Both the position numbers and the translations under genes were made by a program. From positions 1-52,967 of the forward strand of contig JAGBFB010000007.1 in assembly GCA_017936665.1 (NCBI GenBank): a stretch of 52,967 bases of DNA. The letters run 5' to 3'. Each line of letters opens with the position of its first letter. The stretch's first letter is position 1. A model generated the notes under the pieces. It saw nothing but the letters and a program-made list of their open reading frames with translations, was not told the origin of the DNA and made no database searches. This DNA is from Spirochaetaceae bacterium. Its GTDB lineage: Bacteria > Spirochaetota > Spirochaetia > Treponematales > Treponemataceae. Positions 8,753-16,517 of this stretch are shown here, one piece after another.

Positions 8753-9151
8753 TTATAGTCCCATATCAGTTTTTAGCCATTCAAGAACTTGTTCAACTGT
8801 TTCAAAATGTCCTTCAATAACGCCTGTGTCAGACATTTGTGTATTTTTCTTTGTTTGAACTTTTAACATAAGAGAAGAACCTTCTGCAAAACCAAATGCC
8901 TTACATCCTGCTTCTACAAAAGATTTTGTCATTTCTACAAGTTGTCCAATTTCGCCTGGTCCAACTGGTTCCATTTGTGTACAATCTGCAACATATGCCC
9001 AACCAGAAGTTTTCCATGAACCTACTTTTGATAAAACTGTAGACATCAACCACTTCAAATCATCAATATTTGTTTTTCCTGTTCCTGCAGAAACAATTAT
9101 ATTTCTTCCTGCAATAACTTCTACTGATTGTGTTCCTTGTGTTTCTTTCAT
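8753..9151 (-). CDS. SpoIIAA/STAS-like protein of unknown function
   Basis: A 132-residue cytoplasmic protein without membrane segments. The central part ('DDLKWLMSTVL...GWAYVADCTQMEPVGPGEI...FVEAGCKAFGFAEGSS') alternates strands and helices as in SpoIIAA/STAS-like proteins, and the tail 'FETVEQVLEWLKT' is typical of that fold. I do not recognise a functional family. AAGGA lies upstream of the ATG. The gene has its own terminator and appears to be a single unit. No partner kinase or phosphatase is adjacent. Confidence 0.65.
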   Translation of the reverse strand: MKETQGTQSVEVIAGRNIIVSAGTGKTNIDDLKWLMSTVLSKVGSWKTSGWAYVADCTQMEPVGPGEIGQLVEMTKSFVEAGCKAFGFAEGSSLMLKVQTKKNTQMSDTGVIEGHFETVEQVLEWLKTDMGL

Positions 9152-9220
9152 ATTGTCTTATTCCTTGTAATTTATTTGGTATAATTCATTTTAGTACGAC
9201 AAATTAAATCTGTCAAATTT

Positions 9221-10051
9221 TTATACAAAAATTAACCAAATTAATTTACTTACAATGTGAACTAAAGCATGTGAAAGCATTGAATATTGCAATCCGTATT
9301 TTATGTACAACCAACCAAAAAAGAAACCCATTCCACCGTTGTATAAAAAACATCTAAATAAGATAAGAGGAGTTATTCCAAAAGTGATTTGTGTGGCTGG
9401 TAAATGTCCTGCTGCAAAAAGTAAACTTGCAACTATGTTTGCAATCAAAAATACGATTTTTGGAACTTCATTTTTTTCTGAAGTTATTGATTTTCTAAAA
9501 AAGATTTTCCAAATGATAAATGCAAAAAGTGAAAGTACAAAAAGTCTAAGTAAAAGTTCTTCGCAAATTCCACCATAAAGAAGGCTTGAAACTAATGAAA
9601 CAAAACTAAGCCCAACTGCATCTGCCTGACGAATTTGTGGAATCACTGCACCAAAAGTCCAATAATCTAAACTTAATAAAATTCCACAAACAACTGAAAC
9701 AATACAAGTTATACAAACTGCTTTTTTTTCAAAAACAATGATTTTTCCATCTTTTTTTATGGAAGGCAATAGTCCTAGTTTTTTTGCAACAATATATCCA
9801 AAGAAAGTTGCTAAACAAATCATACCTACACTTTGGATTGCTGAAATTAAAATAACAACAGTTTTACTTCCTACGGTGGCGATTGCTTCTTCCAAAATTT
9901 CTGGTGGATATAAATCAAATGTGTAAAGACAAGTAAAAATTACTGCAACTATGATGACTGGCAAAAATCCTAATGTAAAGAAAAGAGGATTTTTTATTTT
10001 TTGCCAAAAAGTTTTTTTTGTTTGTAAAGTTGTGTTTTCTAAATTTTCCAT
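9221..10051 (-). CDS. CPBP-family intramembrane protease
   Basis: A 276-residue membrane protein with about seven to eight hydrophobic segments. It carries the CPBP (Rce1/Abi) metalloprotease motifs: 'EELLLR' (EExxxR), a histidine in 'LLFAAGHLPA', and 'SHALVH' in the last segment. Bacterial members cleave membrane substrates or serve in bacteriocin immunity; the substrate here is unknown. It lies 12 bases downstream of a MerR-type regulator and is probably controlled with it. The ribosome binding site GGAGA is clear. Confidence 0.88.
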   Translation of the reverse strand: MENLENTTLQTKKTFWQKIKNPLFFTLGFLPVIIVAVIFTCLYTFDLYPPEILEEAIATVGSKTVVILISAIQSVGMICLATFFGYIVAKKLGLLPSIKKDGKIIVFEKKAVCITCIVSVVCGILLSLDYWTFGAVIPQIRQADAVGLSFVSLVSSLLYGGICEELLLRLFVLSLFAFIIWKIFFRKSITSEKNEVPKIVFLIANIVASLLFAAGHLPATQITFGITPLILFRCFLYNGGMGFFFGWLYIKYGLQYSMLSHALVHIVSKLIWLIFV

Positions 10052-10063
10052 TGTTGATTTCTC

Positions 10064-10828
10064 CTAATTTTCTGTTTCTGTAATTTCTTCTGGTTCTCTT
10101 GTTGTTTCTACACAAAAACTTTTTACTCTACAATGGGGACAAGTTAGTTTTCTTGTGTTTGGGGTGTGATTAGCCCAAAAAGCTTCCTTAAAGTTTGCTT
10201 TAAAAATTTTGTTACATTCTGGACAAATATAATTTACTTTTGTTAGATAAAATTTGCTAATCCAAATTGCACCTAAAATAGCGAGAATCATTCCAATTAC
10301 AAAAGGCCACCAAGTGCCAGTTTTTATTCCATAAATTAAAGTTACAATTTCAATAATTTCTAAAGGAATTCCAACTCCTAAAATTGTTCCTCTGATTTTC
10401 CATAATGCTTTTTTGTCTTTTTTGTTTTCCATTTCTTCCACCTTGTAATTTACTCTATCAATTAAATCAGCTGACAGCCGATCTTCTAAACAATCTTCCA
10501 ATCCATTTAGGATTTTAAGTTTTTCGTTTTTGTCTTTAATTTCTTTTTGCAAAATTGTTTTTTGTTCTTTTAGCAAAAGAGAAATTACTTTTTTAGAATT
10601 GTTTTCTTTTAGAATTTTTGCGACAGTATTAATAGGAATATTTAAATCTCGTAGGAAACAAACAATTTTCATCTTAGATAAATCTTCTGAAGAATAAAGT
10701 CGTCTTCCTCCTTCTGAAATTCCACTAGGAACAACTAATTCTCTGTTGTCGTAATATTGCACAGTTCTTACTGAAATTCCACAGATTTTTGCCACATCAC
10801 CAGTTGAATACATATTTTGTGTCTGCAT
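10064..10828 (-). CDS. Membrane-anchored MerR-family regulator with zinc ribbon
   Basis: A 254-residue protein. Residues ~5-75 are a MerR winged helix ('YSTGDVAKICGISVRTVQYYD', 'GGRRLYSSEDLSKMKIVCFLRDLNIP'). A coiled coil follows (~80-125), then two hydrophobic helices (~145-185) and a C-terminal zinc ribbon with two Cys pairs ('CPECNK' and 'CPHCRV'). In known MerR proteins the C-terminal part binds the inducer; here it is probably membrane-linked, so envelope or membrane signals are plausible. The start has GGGAG upstream. Its own promoter has the 19-base spacer and dyad expected of a MerR target. It is co-transcribed with the CPBP protease. Confidence 0.88.
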   Translation of the reverse strand: MQTQNMYSTGDVAKICGISVRTVQYYDNRELVVPSGISEGGRRLYSSEDLSKMKIVCFLRDLNIPINTVAKILKENNSKKVISLLLKEQKTILQKEIKDKNEKLKILNGLEDCLEDRLSADLIDRVNYKVEEMENKKDKKALWKIRGTILGVGIPLEIIEIVTLIYGIKTGTWWPFVIGMILAILGAIWISKFYLTKVNYICPECNKIFKANFKEAFWANHTPNTRKLTCPHCRVKSFCVETTREPEEITETEN

Positions 10829-10858
10829 AACATCACTCCCATATCGTTTGATACTAAT

Positions 10859-10889
10859 ATTCTACAATATGACGCAGCGTTATGAGCAA
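10859..10889 (-). promoter_or_regulatory. MerR-type promoter with operator dyad
   Basis: On the minus strand, TTGCTC (10889-10884) and TAGAAT (10864-10859) are separated by exactly 19 bases. The spacer holds the dyad ATGACGCAGCGTTAT (10869-10883, plus-strand reading; arms match at 6 of 7 positions). Over-long spacers with a central dyad are the hallmark of MerR-activated promoters. Confidence 0.8.
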
Positions 10890-10935
10890 GAGAAATTTAT
10901 AATTTTTTGAAAAAATTTTTATTTTTTTGTAAAAT

Positions 10936-11781
10936 TTAGATTTTTATTGCTACAGCCAATCCAAAGTTTTTATCCATAGGATTTATTATTGGAGAAAAAC
11001 TTATATTTTCAACATCTAAATCTAACATCAAGGCTTCTGCTAAAGTTCTGTTGTATTTTGTTGCTCGAGTTTTTGCTCGTACACATTGAAATACTGTACT
11101 TGTAATTTTTATTCCAAGCCCTGCAATAGCCCATGGTAAAAAATGTTTAAATACATCCTCTTGAAATAAAGCATAACCTGCACCTTGTAAAAGAGGAAAC
11201 ATCCCACTAGCTCCGTTGTTTGGGATTGTAAATAAAGAAACAAATAAATCAACACATAACATTGGATATGGTAAAATTGTGTAGAAAAATAATGAAATCC
11301 CCCATCCCGATGCCTCTGATTCTACTGCATATTTTACAGAATTAATTCCTCCTGCTAAGAAACAAGCCACTGAGAATGTATCTGCTAGAGCAAATAATGA
11401 GCCAAAACCAATATCACCTTGCATAAAGTTACCAACTCCAAATCCTGTAATTAAAGCCCATATAATTGGTCCTTGATATTCCATTTGATTTGTGGTGTAC
11501 AAATTTTTTTTAGTGGAATTTTCCATTTGCAAAGCAAGAGCTTGGATTTCTGATTTATTTTTTTTCACGCTTTTAGTAGATTGTAATCCAAACATATTAA
11601 ATAATCCATTTGGTTCTATTAATTTTTGAGCAAATGTTCTAAGTTCTAGCTGTGAAAGAGTGCTTATATTTGAATTAAGTTCATCAATTTGATTTGTTGG
11701 TTCTTGTTCTATTTCTTGAGAAAAAGCAAAATGCAAAGTACCAAAAAATATTAGACAAAATAAAATAAATTTCTTGTTCAT
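10936..11781 (-). CDS. P13-family porin (spirochaete outer membrane)
   Basis: A 281-residue secreted protein starting at 11781, where GGAGG precedes the ATG; the longer open frame to 11823 lacks such a site. Residues 1-22 are a signal peptide ending 'FAFSQ'. The block 'ALITGFGVGNFMQGDIGFGSLFALAD' and the hydrophobic helical stretches that follow match the Borrelia P13 channel-forming family, which is unusual among outer-membrane porins in being mostly helical. This is one of the clearest spirochaete markers here. It has its own promoter. Confidence 0.8.
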   Translation of the reverse strand: MNKKFILFCLIFFGTLHFAFSQEIEQEPTNQIDELNSNISTLSQLELRTFAQKLIEPNGLFNMFGLQSTKSVKKNKSEIQALALQMENSTKKNLYTTNQMEYQGPIIWALITGFGVGNFMQGDIGFGSLFALADTFSVACFLAGGINSVKYAVESEASGWGISLFFYTILPYPMLCVDLFVSLFTIPNNGASGMFPLLQGAGYALFQEDVFKHFLPWAIAGLGIKITSTVFQCVRAKTRATKYNRTLAEALMLDLDVENISFSPIINPMDKNFGLAVAIKI

Positions 11782-11800
11782 GTTTTTCCTCCATGGGTAA

Positions 11801-11829
11801 AGTTTACACCAATAATAAAACAAAGTAAA
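11801..11829 (-). promoter_or_regulatory. Predicted promoter of the P13 gene
   Basis: On the minus strand TTTACT (11829-11824), 17-base spacer, TAAACT (11806-11801), about 20 bases before the ATG at 11781. Confidence 0.55.
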
Positions 11830-11862
11830 TGGAGAAAAATGTTATTGATTTTCGATAAAAAA

Positions 11863-12495
11863 TTAGTTTTTGTTTTCCATCCCGATGGAAATTTTATCAG
11901 ATTCTTCTCCAAAAATAATTCCAGAAGTTTGTTTTGTTGTATTTTTCAAAAATACTAAGGACAGAATGAAAGAGATAATTAAATATAGAACATAAATAAT
12001 AATTATAATATTTTTTATAAGATTTATATAAGGATTTATTTTATTTAGGGATACTTCCTTAATGTTAATCATTGCTTCTTTTATAGATATTGTATTTTTA
12101 TTTTTGTCTATTGTAGTAATTATATTTAATGTAGCAGTAGAAAAATCTGTAACTGAATCATAAATAATATTTTGGATTAAATCGATTTCGGAATTTTCTG
12201 TATTTATTACTTCTTTTAACATTGTTTTTATCTGTGTTGTATCAAATTCTTTTGTTAAAGCATTTGGAAAATATTCATTCACTTTTTGTTCGAGTTTTTC
12301 AATTTGTTTATCTACAAGGTAATTAAATCCTTTTGATGCAAAACTACAAAATAGCATTAAGAAAATAAAAATTACGGAAAAAATAATATTACAAAAATAT
12401 AATGTTAGGCGATTTGTTTTATTTTGAATTTTCTTTACAAAACAAATATTTAAAACTAAGGTAATTAAAATTGAAAACATAATAAAATATATCAT
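11863..12495 (-). CDS. Hypothetical membrane protein
   Basis: A 210-residue protein I do not recognise. Hydrophobic segments lie at ~1-20, ~32-52 and ~160-185. The region between the second and third (~55-155) is polar and rich in E, N, K and T, and probably lies outside the cytoplasm. Its ATG overlaps the stop of the upstream gene by 4 bases, so it is translationally coupled to it. Third gene of a minus-strand operon with the bPH-like protein. Confidence 0.65.
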   Translation of the reverse strand: MIYFIMFSILITLVLNICFVKKIQNKTNRLTLYFCNIIFSVIFIFLMLFCSFASKGFNYLVDKQIEKLEQKVNEYFPNALTKEFDTTQIKTMLKEVINTENSEIDLIQNIIYDSVTDFSTATLNIITTIDKNKNTISIKEAMINIKEVSLNKINPYINLIKNIIIIIYVLYLIISFILSLVFLKNTTKQTSGIIFGEESDKISIGMENKN

Positions 12496-12911
12496 TTGAA
12501 TTCCTCATTTATGTATATTGAAGTTTTTGTTGGTTTAAAATTGTTTTTTACTGAAACAAAAAATGGTTCTTTATAGATTAGCAGTTCTTTATATTTATCT
12601 TTTTGATTTAGGTCTTGTAAGACTGATTTTGTTACAAGTCTTCCACATGGAGCTTGCATAAAAATCTTAAAAGTTTCTGGTCTAAATTCATCTTTATTTT
12701 TTTTTAAAAGAATATCACATTTTATTAATTTATCTTTGTAAGTAGAAAATAATTTTACGGAATAATAAAAAAATATAAAAAATACAATTACTTGTGGAAT
12801 AAATAATACTTTAGAAATTTTATAAAAAGGAACTAAAATACTAATTATTCCACAAAATAGTAAGAGAAAAGAATATGTATTTAAGTAAATAAACTTAAAT
12901 ATTTTATTCAT
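12492..12911 (-). CDS. Hypothetical membrane protein
   Basis: A 139-residue protein with two hydrophobic segments near the N-terminus (~5-27 and ~30-50) and a polar C-terminal part with several K/D/E residues. No known domain is recognised. It starts at a TAATG junction, sharing one base with the stop of the bPH-like gene, and overlaps the next gene by 4 bases. The tight packing says the three products are made together; a small membrane complex is possible but inferred. Confidence 0.65.
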   Translation of the reverse strand: MNKIFKFIYLNTYSFLLLFCGIISILVPFYKISKVLFIPQVIVFFIFFYYSVKLFSTYKDKLIKCDILLKKNKDEFRPETFKIFMQAPCGRLVTKSVLQDLNQKDKYKELLIYKEPFFVSVKNNFKPTKTSIYINEEFK

Positions 12912-13348
12912 TATTTTTGAGCCGATGAAATTGCTTTGTAGAATGCATCTACTGCTTTTTGTGCATCTGCTTCTGTTGCACCAGATAGCATAACAGGTGT
13001 TCTTTGTGTAAATGATTCATAGTACAAATAGTATGCAGGACAGAAACAACCACATGTTGCATGTTTTGTATACCCTACTTCTTTTACGCTACTTGGGAGA
13101 AGATATTTTACTTCACGAGCTGTATTGAAACAATAACAGTTGATAACATTTCGTACTTCAACAACTCTTTTATCTGTGATAACTAAAAAACCATTATATT
13201 TAGTTCCAAAGAGTTTTGCAAAGAATTTTGCAATTTTTCCAAAAAATACTGAAATTGGATTTGAACTTGTAGCCCAAAGTTCTGCTTCAATTTCCATTAC
13301 AAGTGTTTCACCTTCTTCTAAGATGATTCCTGATTTTAATTCTGACAT
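12911..13348 (-). CDS. Bacterial PH-like domain protein
   Basis: A 145-residue soluble protein. The order of strands with 'NGFLVITDKRVVEVRNV' and a final amphipathic helix ('ADAQKAVDAFYKAISSAQ') is like bacterial PH domains (bPH/YdbT-like), where 'lvITdkRvi' is a usual signature. A cysteine cluster ('HATCGCFCPAYY') interrupts the C-terminal half. The start has AAGGAG. It is first in an operon with two membrane proteins and is divergent from an XRE regulator, with paired operator-like repeats between. Confidence 0.6.
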   Translation of the reverse strand: MSELKSGIILEEGETLVMEIEAELWATSSNPISVFFGKIAKFFAKLFGTKYNGFLVITDKRVVEVRNVINCYCFNTAREVKYLLPSSVKEVGYTKHATCGCFCPAYYLYYESFTQRTPVMLSGATEADAQKAVDAFYKAISSAQK

Positions 13349-13374
13349 AAAAGTCTCCTTAAGATTATTAATTT

Positions 13375-13475
13375 AAGGTAATAAAAAAAATAATTACCTT
13401 TATTAGAGTAACTAAATTATATCATATATATTTTTAACGGTAAAGAATATTTTTAATTACTCTTAAAATGGTAAT
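13375..13475. promoter_or_regulatory. Paired inverted operator sites between bPH operon and XRE gene
   Basis: Site A (13393-13411) reads ATTACC-N7-GAGTAA. Site B (13457-13475) is the same pattern in inverted orientation (TTACTC-N7-GGTAAT). A further half site AAGGTAAT (13375-13382) mirrors ATTACCTT (13393-13400). They cover the divergent promoter region and are probable binding sites for the XRE protein encoded at 13484. Confidence 0.6.
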
Positions 13476-13483
13476 TTTTTGCT

Positions 13484-13804
13484 ATGGGGTTTAGAGAGAA
13501 TTTAAAAGAAGAACTTGATTATCAAGGCTTAAAAACAAAGGAACTTGCTGAAAAATCTGGAGTGAATAAGAGAACAATCGATCATTATTTAATGACTAAT
13601 CCTCAAGAGCCTAGTGTTACAAATGCTTTTAAAATTGCACAAGCTCTAAATGTTTCTGTAGAATATTTATTAACAGGTACAGAAATGAAAAATAAAATTA
13701 TTTTGTCACGAGAAAATATTGAATTAATAGAAGGTTTTTCTAATCTTACAGTAGCAAAGAAAAATGTAATCAAAAATTTAATAAATATATTCCTTGACTC
13801 ATAA
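13484..13804 (+). CDS. XRE-family transcriptional regulator
   Basis: A 106-residue DNA-binding protein. Residues ~4-66 form an HTH of the XRE/Cro type ('LKTKELAEKSGVNKRTIDHYL', 'PSVTNAFKIAQALNVSVEYLLTG'). The C-terminal 35 residues may form a dimerisation helix. The ATG lacks a Shine-Dalgarno sequence; a weak -10-like TAATTT ends 6 bases upstream, so it may be leaderless. It is divergent from the bPH operon and sits upstream of a toxin-antitoxin pair, and may regulate either. Confidence 0.8.
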   Translation: MGFRENLKEELDYQGLKTKELAEKSGVNKRTIDHYLMTNPQEPSVTNAFKIAQALNVSVEYLLTGTEMKNKIILSRENIELIEGFSNLTVAKKNVIKNLINIFLDS

Positions 13805-13825
13805 CTAATTTTCGATAAAAACATC

Positions 13826-13859
13826 TTGACAACTTGACAAGTTAATAATATACTATAAT
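13826..13859 (+). promoter_or_regulatory. Toxin-antitoxin operator and promoter region
   Basis: CTTGACAA occurs twice in tandem (13825-13832 and 13833-13840), and AACTTGACAAGTT (13831-13843) is a perfect dyad. TATAAT lies at 13854-13859, one base before the antitoxin ATG. A dyad overlapping the promoter fits autoregulation by a Phd-type antitoxin. Confidence 0.5.
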
Positions 13860-13860
13860 T

Positions 13861-14091
13861 ATGATAAGTGTAACGGTTGGAGATTTTAAATCTCGTTTTT
13901 CAGATTATTTAGATTCGGTTATAAATGGGGAAGATGTAGAAATTTTATATGGGCGTGCAAAAAAGCCAGTAGCAAAATTTACCAAAATTAAAGAAACTGA
14001 AAAGCGAAATATAGGAACTTTGGATGGAATTTCATCTTTTTCTGAAATTGAAGATGGAAAAATCTCTGTGGAAGAATTTTTAGGAATATAA
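13861..14091 (+). CDS. Type II antitoxin, Phd/YefM family
   Basis: A 76-residue protein. The N-terminus 'MISVTVGDFKSRFSDYLDSVINGEDVEI' has the Phd/YefM DNA-binding fold pattern, followed by 'KPVAKFTKI'. The acidic C-terminal tail ('SFSEIEDGKISVEEFLGI') is the part that usually wraps the toxin. It binds and neutralises the PIN-domain toxin encoded 2 bases downstream and should repress the operon. The TATAAT so close to the ATG is puzzling: a start there would leave the first codons untranscribed, so an upstream promoter or co-transcription with the XRE gene is likely. Confidence 0.85.
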   Translation: MISVTVGDFKSRFSDYLDSVINGEDVEILYGRAKKPVAKFTKIKETEKRNIGTLDGISSFSEIEDGKISVEEFLGI

Positions 14092-14093
14092 AA

Positions 14094-14495
14094 ATGAAAT
14101 ATCTTTTAGATACCCATACTTTTATTTGGTCTATTATGAATTCTTCTAAGCTTTCTGAAAAAGTAAAAAATATTATCGAAAATCCAAATAATGAAATTTT
14201 TGTAAGTGGTATTACTTTTTGGGAAATTGCAATTAAAACTCAAATTGGAAAAATGAAATTTGAAAATTTTAATATTCTTCATTTGCCAAATATTGCAACT
14301 CAATATGGATTTTCAATTTTTACTCCAAGTGCTTATGATTATGTAACTTACAATGAACTTCCTTTGGTAGAAAATCACAAAGATCCTTTTGATAGAATGT
14401 TAATTCATTCAGCTTTGAAGAATAATTTAATTTTAGTTTCTAAAGACCAATTTTTTTCAAGTTATGAAGAATTTGGATTACAACTTTTATGGTAG
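14094..14495 (+). CDS. PIN-domain toxin, VapC type
   Basis: A 133-residue putative RNase toxin. It begins 'MKYLLDTHTFIW' with the first PIN aspartate (D6), has the conserved acidic residue in 'SGITFWEIAIKTQIGK', and 'DPFDRMLIHSA' plus 'LILVSKDQFF' carry the remaining acidic residues. VapC toxins cleave tRNA or rRNA. It follows the antitoxin by 2 bases. This is the 'HTFIW' branch of PIN proteins usually paired with Phd-type antitoxins. Confidence 0.88.
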   Translation: MKYLLDTHTFIWSIMNSSKLSEKVKNIIENPNNEIFVSGITFWEIAIKTQIGKMKFENFNILHLPNIATQYGFSIFTPSAYDYVTYNELPLVENHKDPFDRMLIHSALKNNLILVSKDQFFSSYEEFGLQLLW

Positions 14496-14524
14496 TTATA
14501 AGTCAAGTAAGAAAAATGTTACCA

Positions 14525-14553
14525 TTGAATACAGTTAAAATTATCTATATAAT
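14525..14553 (+). promoter_or_regulatory. Predicted glnA promoter
   Basis: TTGAAT (14525-14530), 17-base spacer, TATAAT (14548-14553), then about 33 bases to the ATG with a TTGGAGG ribosome binding site. Confidence 0.7.
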
Positions 14554-14586
14554 AAAAATCAGGTTTATTTGTGTATTGGAGGATAT

Positions 14587-16008
14587 ATGGCAAATTCTGT
14601 AAAAGATATCATAAAAATGATAGAAGAAAATGATATTAAAATGGTAGATTTTAAAATGGTGGACATAAATGGACAGTTCCGCCATGTGACAATTCCTGCA
14701 AAAAACTTTTCTGAAGATACAATGAAAAGTGGAATTGGTTTTGATGCTTCTAATTACGGTTACGCTGTGGTTGAAAAAAGTGACATGGTTTTTATTCCAG
14801 ACCCAGACACAGCTTGTATTGATCCATTCTGCGAAATTCCAACTCTTTCTATGACTGGAAACGCAATGATTATTGATAAGGAAAATCGTCCTTTGGCTCA
14901 GTACCCACGAAATATTGTGTTGGCTGCGGAAAAATATATGAAAGATTCAGGTATTGCTGATGAAATGTTGATTTTACCTGAGTTTGAATTCTATTTGTTT
15001 GATAATGTGGGCTGGAAAGTGGCTCCAAATCATAACGGATTTGAAATTGATGTAAATCAAGCTCATTGGAACAGCGATGTGGAAGGAATGGGCTGCGTTA
15101 TTCCAAAGCAAAAAGCTTATCATGTGGCAAAACCATTTGATGCAAGTTACGAATGTCGTAGTGAAATGTGTTTATTAATGGAAGAAATGGGAATTAATGT
15201 AAAATATCATCATCCAGAAGTAGGGGCAGCTGGTCAGTTTGAAATTGAACCACAACTTGGAAGAATGTCAAAAATGGCTGATGTTACTATGATGATTAAA
15301 TATATTATCCATAATACTGCAAAAAAATACGGAAAAACTGCAACATTTATGCCAAAGCCTGTTATGGGTGAAGCTGGGAATGGTATGCATGTTCATATGC
15401 TTTTACTTAAAAATGGGGAACCTATTTTTTCTGATGATAATGGTTATTCTAATTTAAGTGAAACTGCTCATTATTTTATGGGTGGTCTTTTGAAACATAT
15501 TGCCTCATTGTGTGCAATCACAAATCCAAGTACAAACTCTTTCAAGCGTCTTGTTCCTGGTTTTGAAGCACCTGTTACCGTGGGATATGCAACTTCTAAT
15601 CGTTCTGCTGTTATTCGTATTCCTGCTTATGCAAAATCTCCAAAAATGCGTCGCTTTGAAATTCGTAATCCTGATGCAACTTGTAATCCATATTTTGCTT
15701 ATGCTGCAATTTTGATGGCTGGACTTGATGGAATTAAAAACAAAATTGATCCACATGCAAATGGCTGGGGACCATACGATATGAACTTGTACAACCTATC
15801 TGATGAAGAAAAAGCAAAATTAAAACATTTGCCAACTTCTTTGGAACAAGCTTTGGACGCTTTAGAATCTGACCACGAATATTTAACAGCTGGTGGGGTT
15901 TTCCCAGAAGAATTACTTACAAAATTCATTGCTTCAAAACGTGCTGAATGTGGTGAAATGAATGCAATCCCAACTCCTGCTGAGTTTGAGAAGTATTATA
16001 ATCGGTAG
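14587..16008 (+). CDS. glnA: Glutamine synthetase, type I
   Basis: A 473-residue enzyme joining ammonia and glutamate with ATP, the main route of ammonia assimilation. The ATG at 14587 is chosen because TTGGAGG lies 7 bases upstream; a longer frame from 14569 has none. Motifs: 'DGSN'-equivalent 'GFDASNYGY', 'EFEFYLF', 'GAAGQFEIE', 'GEAGNGMHVHMLL' (catalytic loop with metal-binding His), 'NPSTNSFKRLVPGFEAP' and 'RRFEIRNPDATCNPYFAYAAILMAG'. A tyrosine in 'DMNLYNLSDEE' aligns with the adenylylation region of E. coli GlnA, but no adenylyltransferase is in the window. No good terminator follows before the repeats. Confidence 0.95.
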   Translation: MANSVKDIIKMIEENDIKMVDFKMVDINGQFRHVTIPAKNFSEDTMKSGIGFDASNYGYAVVEKSDMVFIPDPDTACIDPFCEIPTLSMTGNAMIIDKENRPLAQYPRNIVLAAEKYMKDSGIADEMLILPEFEFYLFDNVGWKVAPNHNGFEIDVNQAHWNSDVEGMGCVIPKQKAYHVAKPFDASYECRSEMCLLMEEMGINVKYHHPEVGAAGQFEIEPQLGRMSKMADVTMMIKYIIHNTAKKYGKTATFMPKPVMGEAGNGMHVHMLLLKNGEPIFSDDNGYSNLSETAHYFMGGLLKHIASLCAITNPSTNSFKRLVPGFEAPVTVGYATSNRSAVIRIPAYAKSPKMRRFEIRNPDATCNPYFAYAAILMAGLDGIKNKIDPHANGWGPYDMNLYNLSDEEKAKLKHLPTSLEQALDALESDHEYLTAGGVFPEELLTKFIASKRAECGEMNAIPTPAEFEKYYNR

Positions 16009-16203
16009 CTTCGGCTTCGCTCAGCTACCGATAGAAGACTATGTTCGCTTACCACTTCCGGTTGGTGAGCGTAGTCGAAATGTCAGCTACCGATAGAAGA
16101 CTATGTTCGCTTACCACTTCTGGTTGGTGAGCGTAGTCGGAATGTCAGCTACCGATAGAAGACTATGCTCGCTTACCACTTCCGGTTGGTGAGCGTAGTC
16201 GAA
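16003..16203. repeat. Three tandem 62-bp repeats with hairpin at glnA 3' end
   Basis: Units start at 16022, 16084 and 16146, each beginning CAGCTACCGATAGAAGAC, and differ at few positions. A stem CGGTAGCT/AGCTACCG overlaps the end of glnA (16003-16030). The unit core 'TGAGCGTAGTCGAA' belongs to a dispersed repeat type seen in many bacterial genomes. A fourth copy lies at 16573-16630 and fragments at 16515-16570 and 17350-17370. Confidence 0.85.
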
Positions 16204-16223
16204 CCAATGGAAGTGGTGCTCAT

Positions 16224-16517
16224 TTGAAAGGTTTTGTCTATATTTTAAAATGTAATAATGGACAGTATTACACAGGAAGTACTTCTAATTTAGAAAGAAG
16301 ACTTGAACAACACAAAAATGGAGAGGGTGCTAGATTTACTAAACAACATCTTCCTGTGGAACTAGTATATGTAGAAGAATTTTCAAGAATAGAATAAGCT
16401 TTTTACAGGGAAAAGCAAATTCAAGGTTGGTCTAGAAAAAAGAAAGAAGCTTTGATTAATTCTGACTTTGAAGAATTACATAAATTATCTGAATGTAAAA
16501 ATGATTCGCATTGCTAG
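16224..16517 (+). pseudogene. GIY-YIG endonuclease gene with in-frame stop
   Basis: Reading from a TTG at 16224 gives 'KGFVYILKCNNGQYYTGSTS' and 'LERRLEQHKNGEGARFTKQH', the GIY-YIG core of small UPF0213-type nucleases. A TAA at 16395-16397 interrupts it after 'FSRIE'; reading past it gives 'AFYREKQIQGWSRKKKEALI', the conserved end of the family, up to a TAG at 16515. A single base change from GAA would explain the stop. The same frame is open upstream through the 62-bp repeats, so the true start is unclear. It lies between repeat copies 3 and 4, suggesting it travels with them. Confidence 0.8.

Noticed and set aside
10936-11823. The longer start (11823) for the P13 porin
   Set aside because: The extra residues precede a clear signal peptide and the promoter lies inside; the ATG at 11781 has GGAGG.
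16022-16203. Tandem repeats that could be taken for a CRISPR array
   Set aside because: The units are contiguous 62-bp copies without variable spacers, and no cas genes are near.
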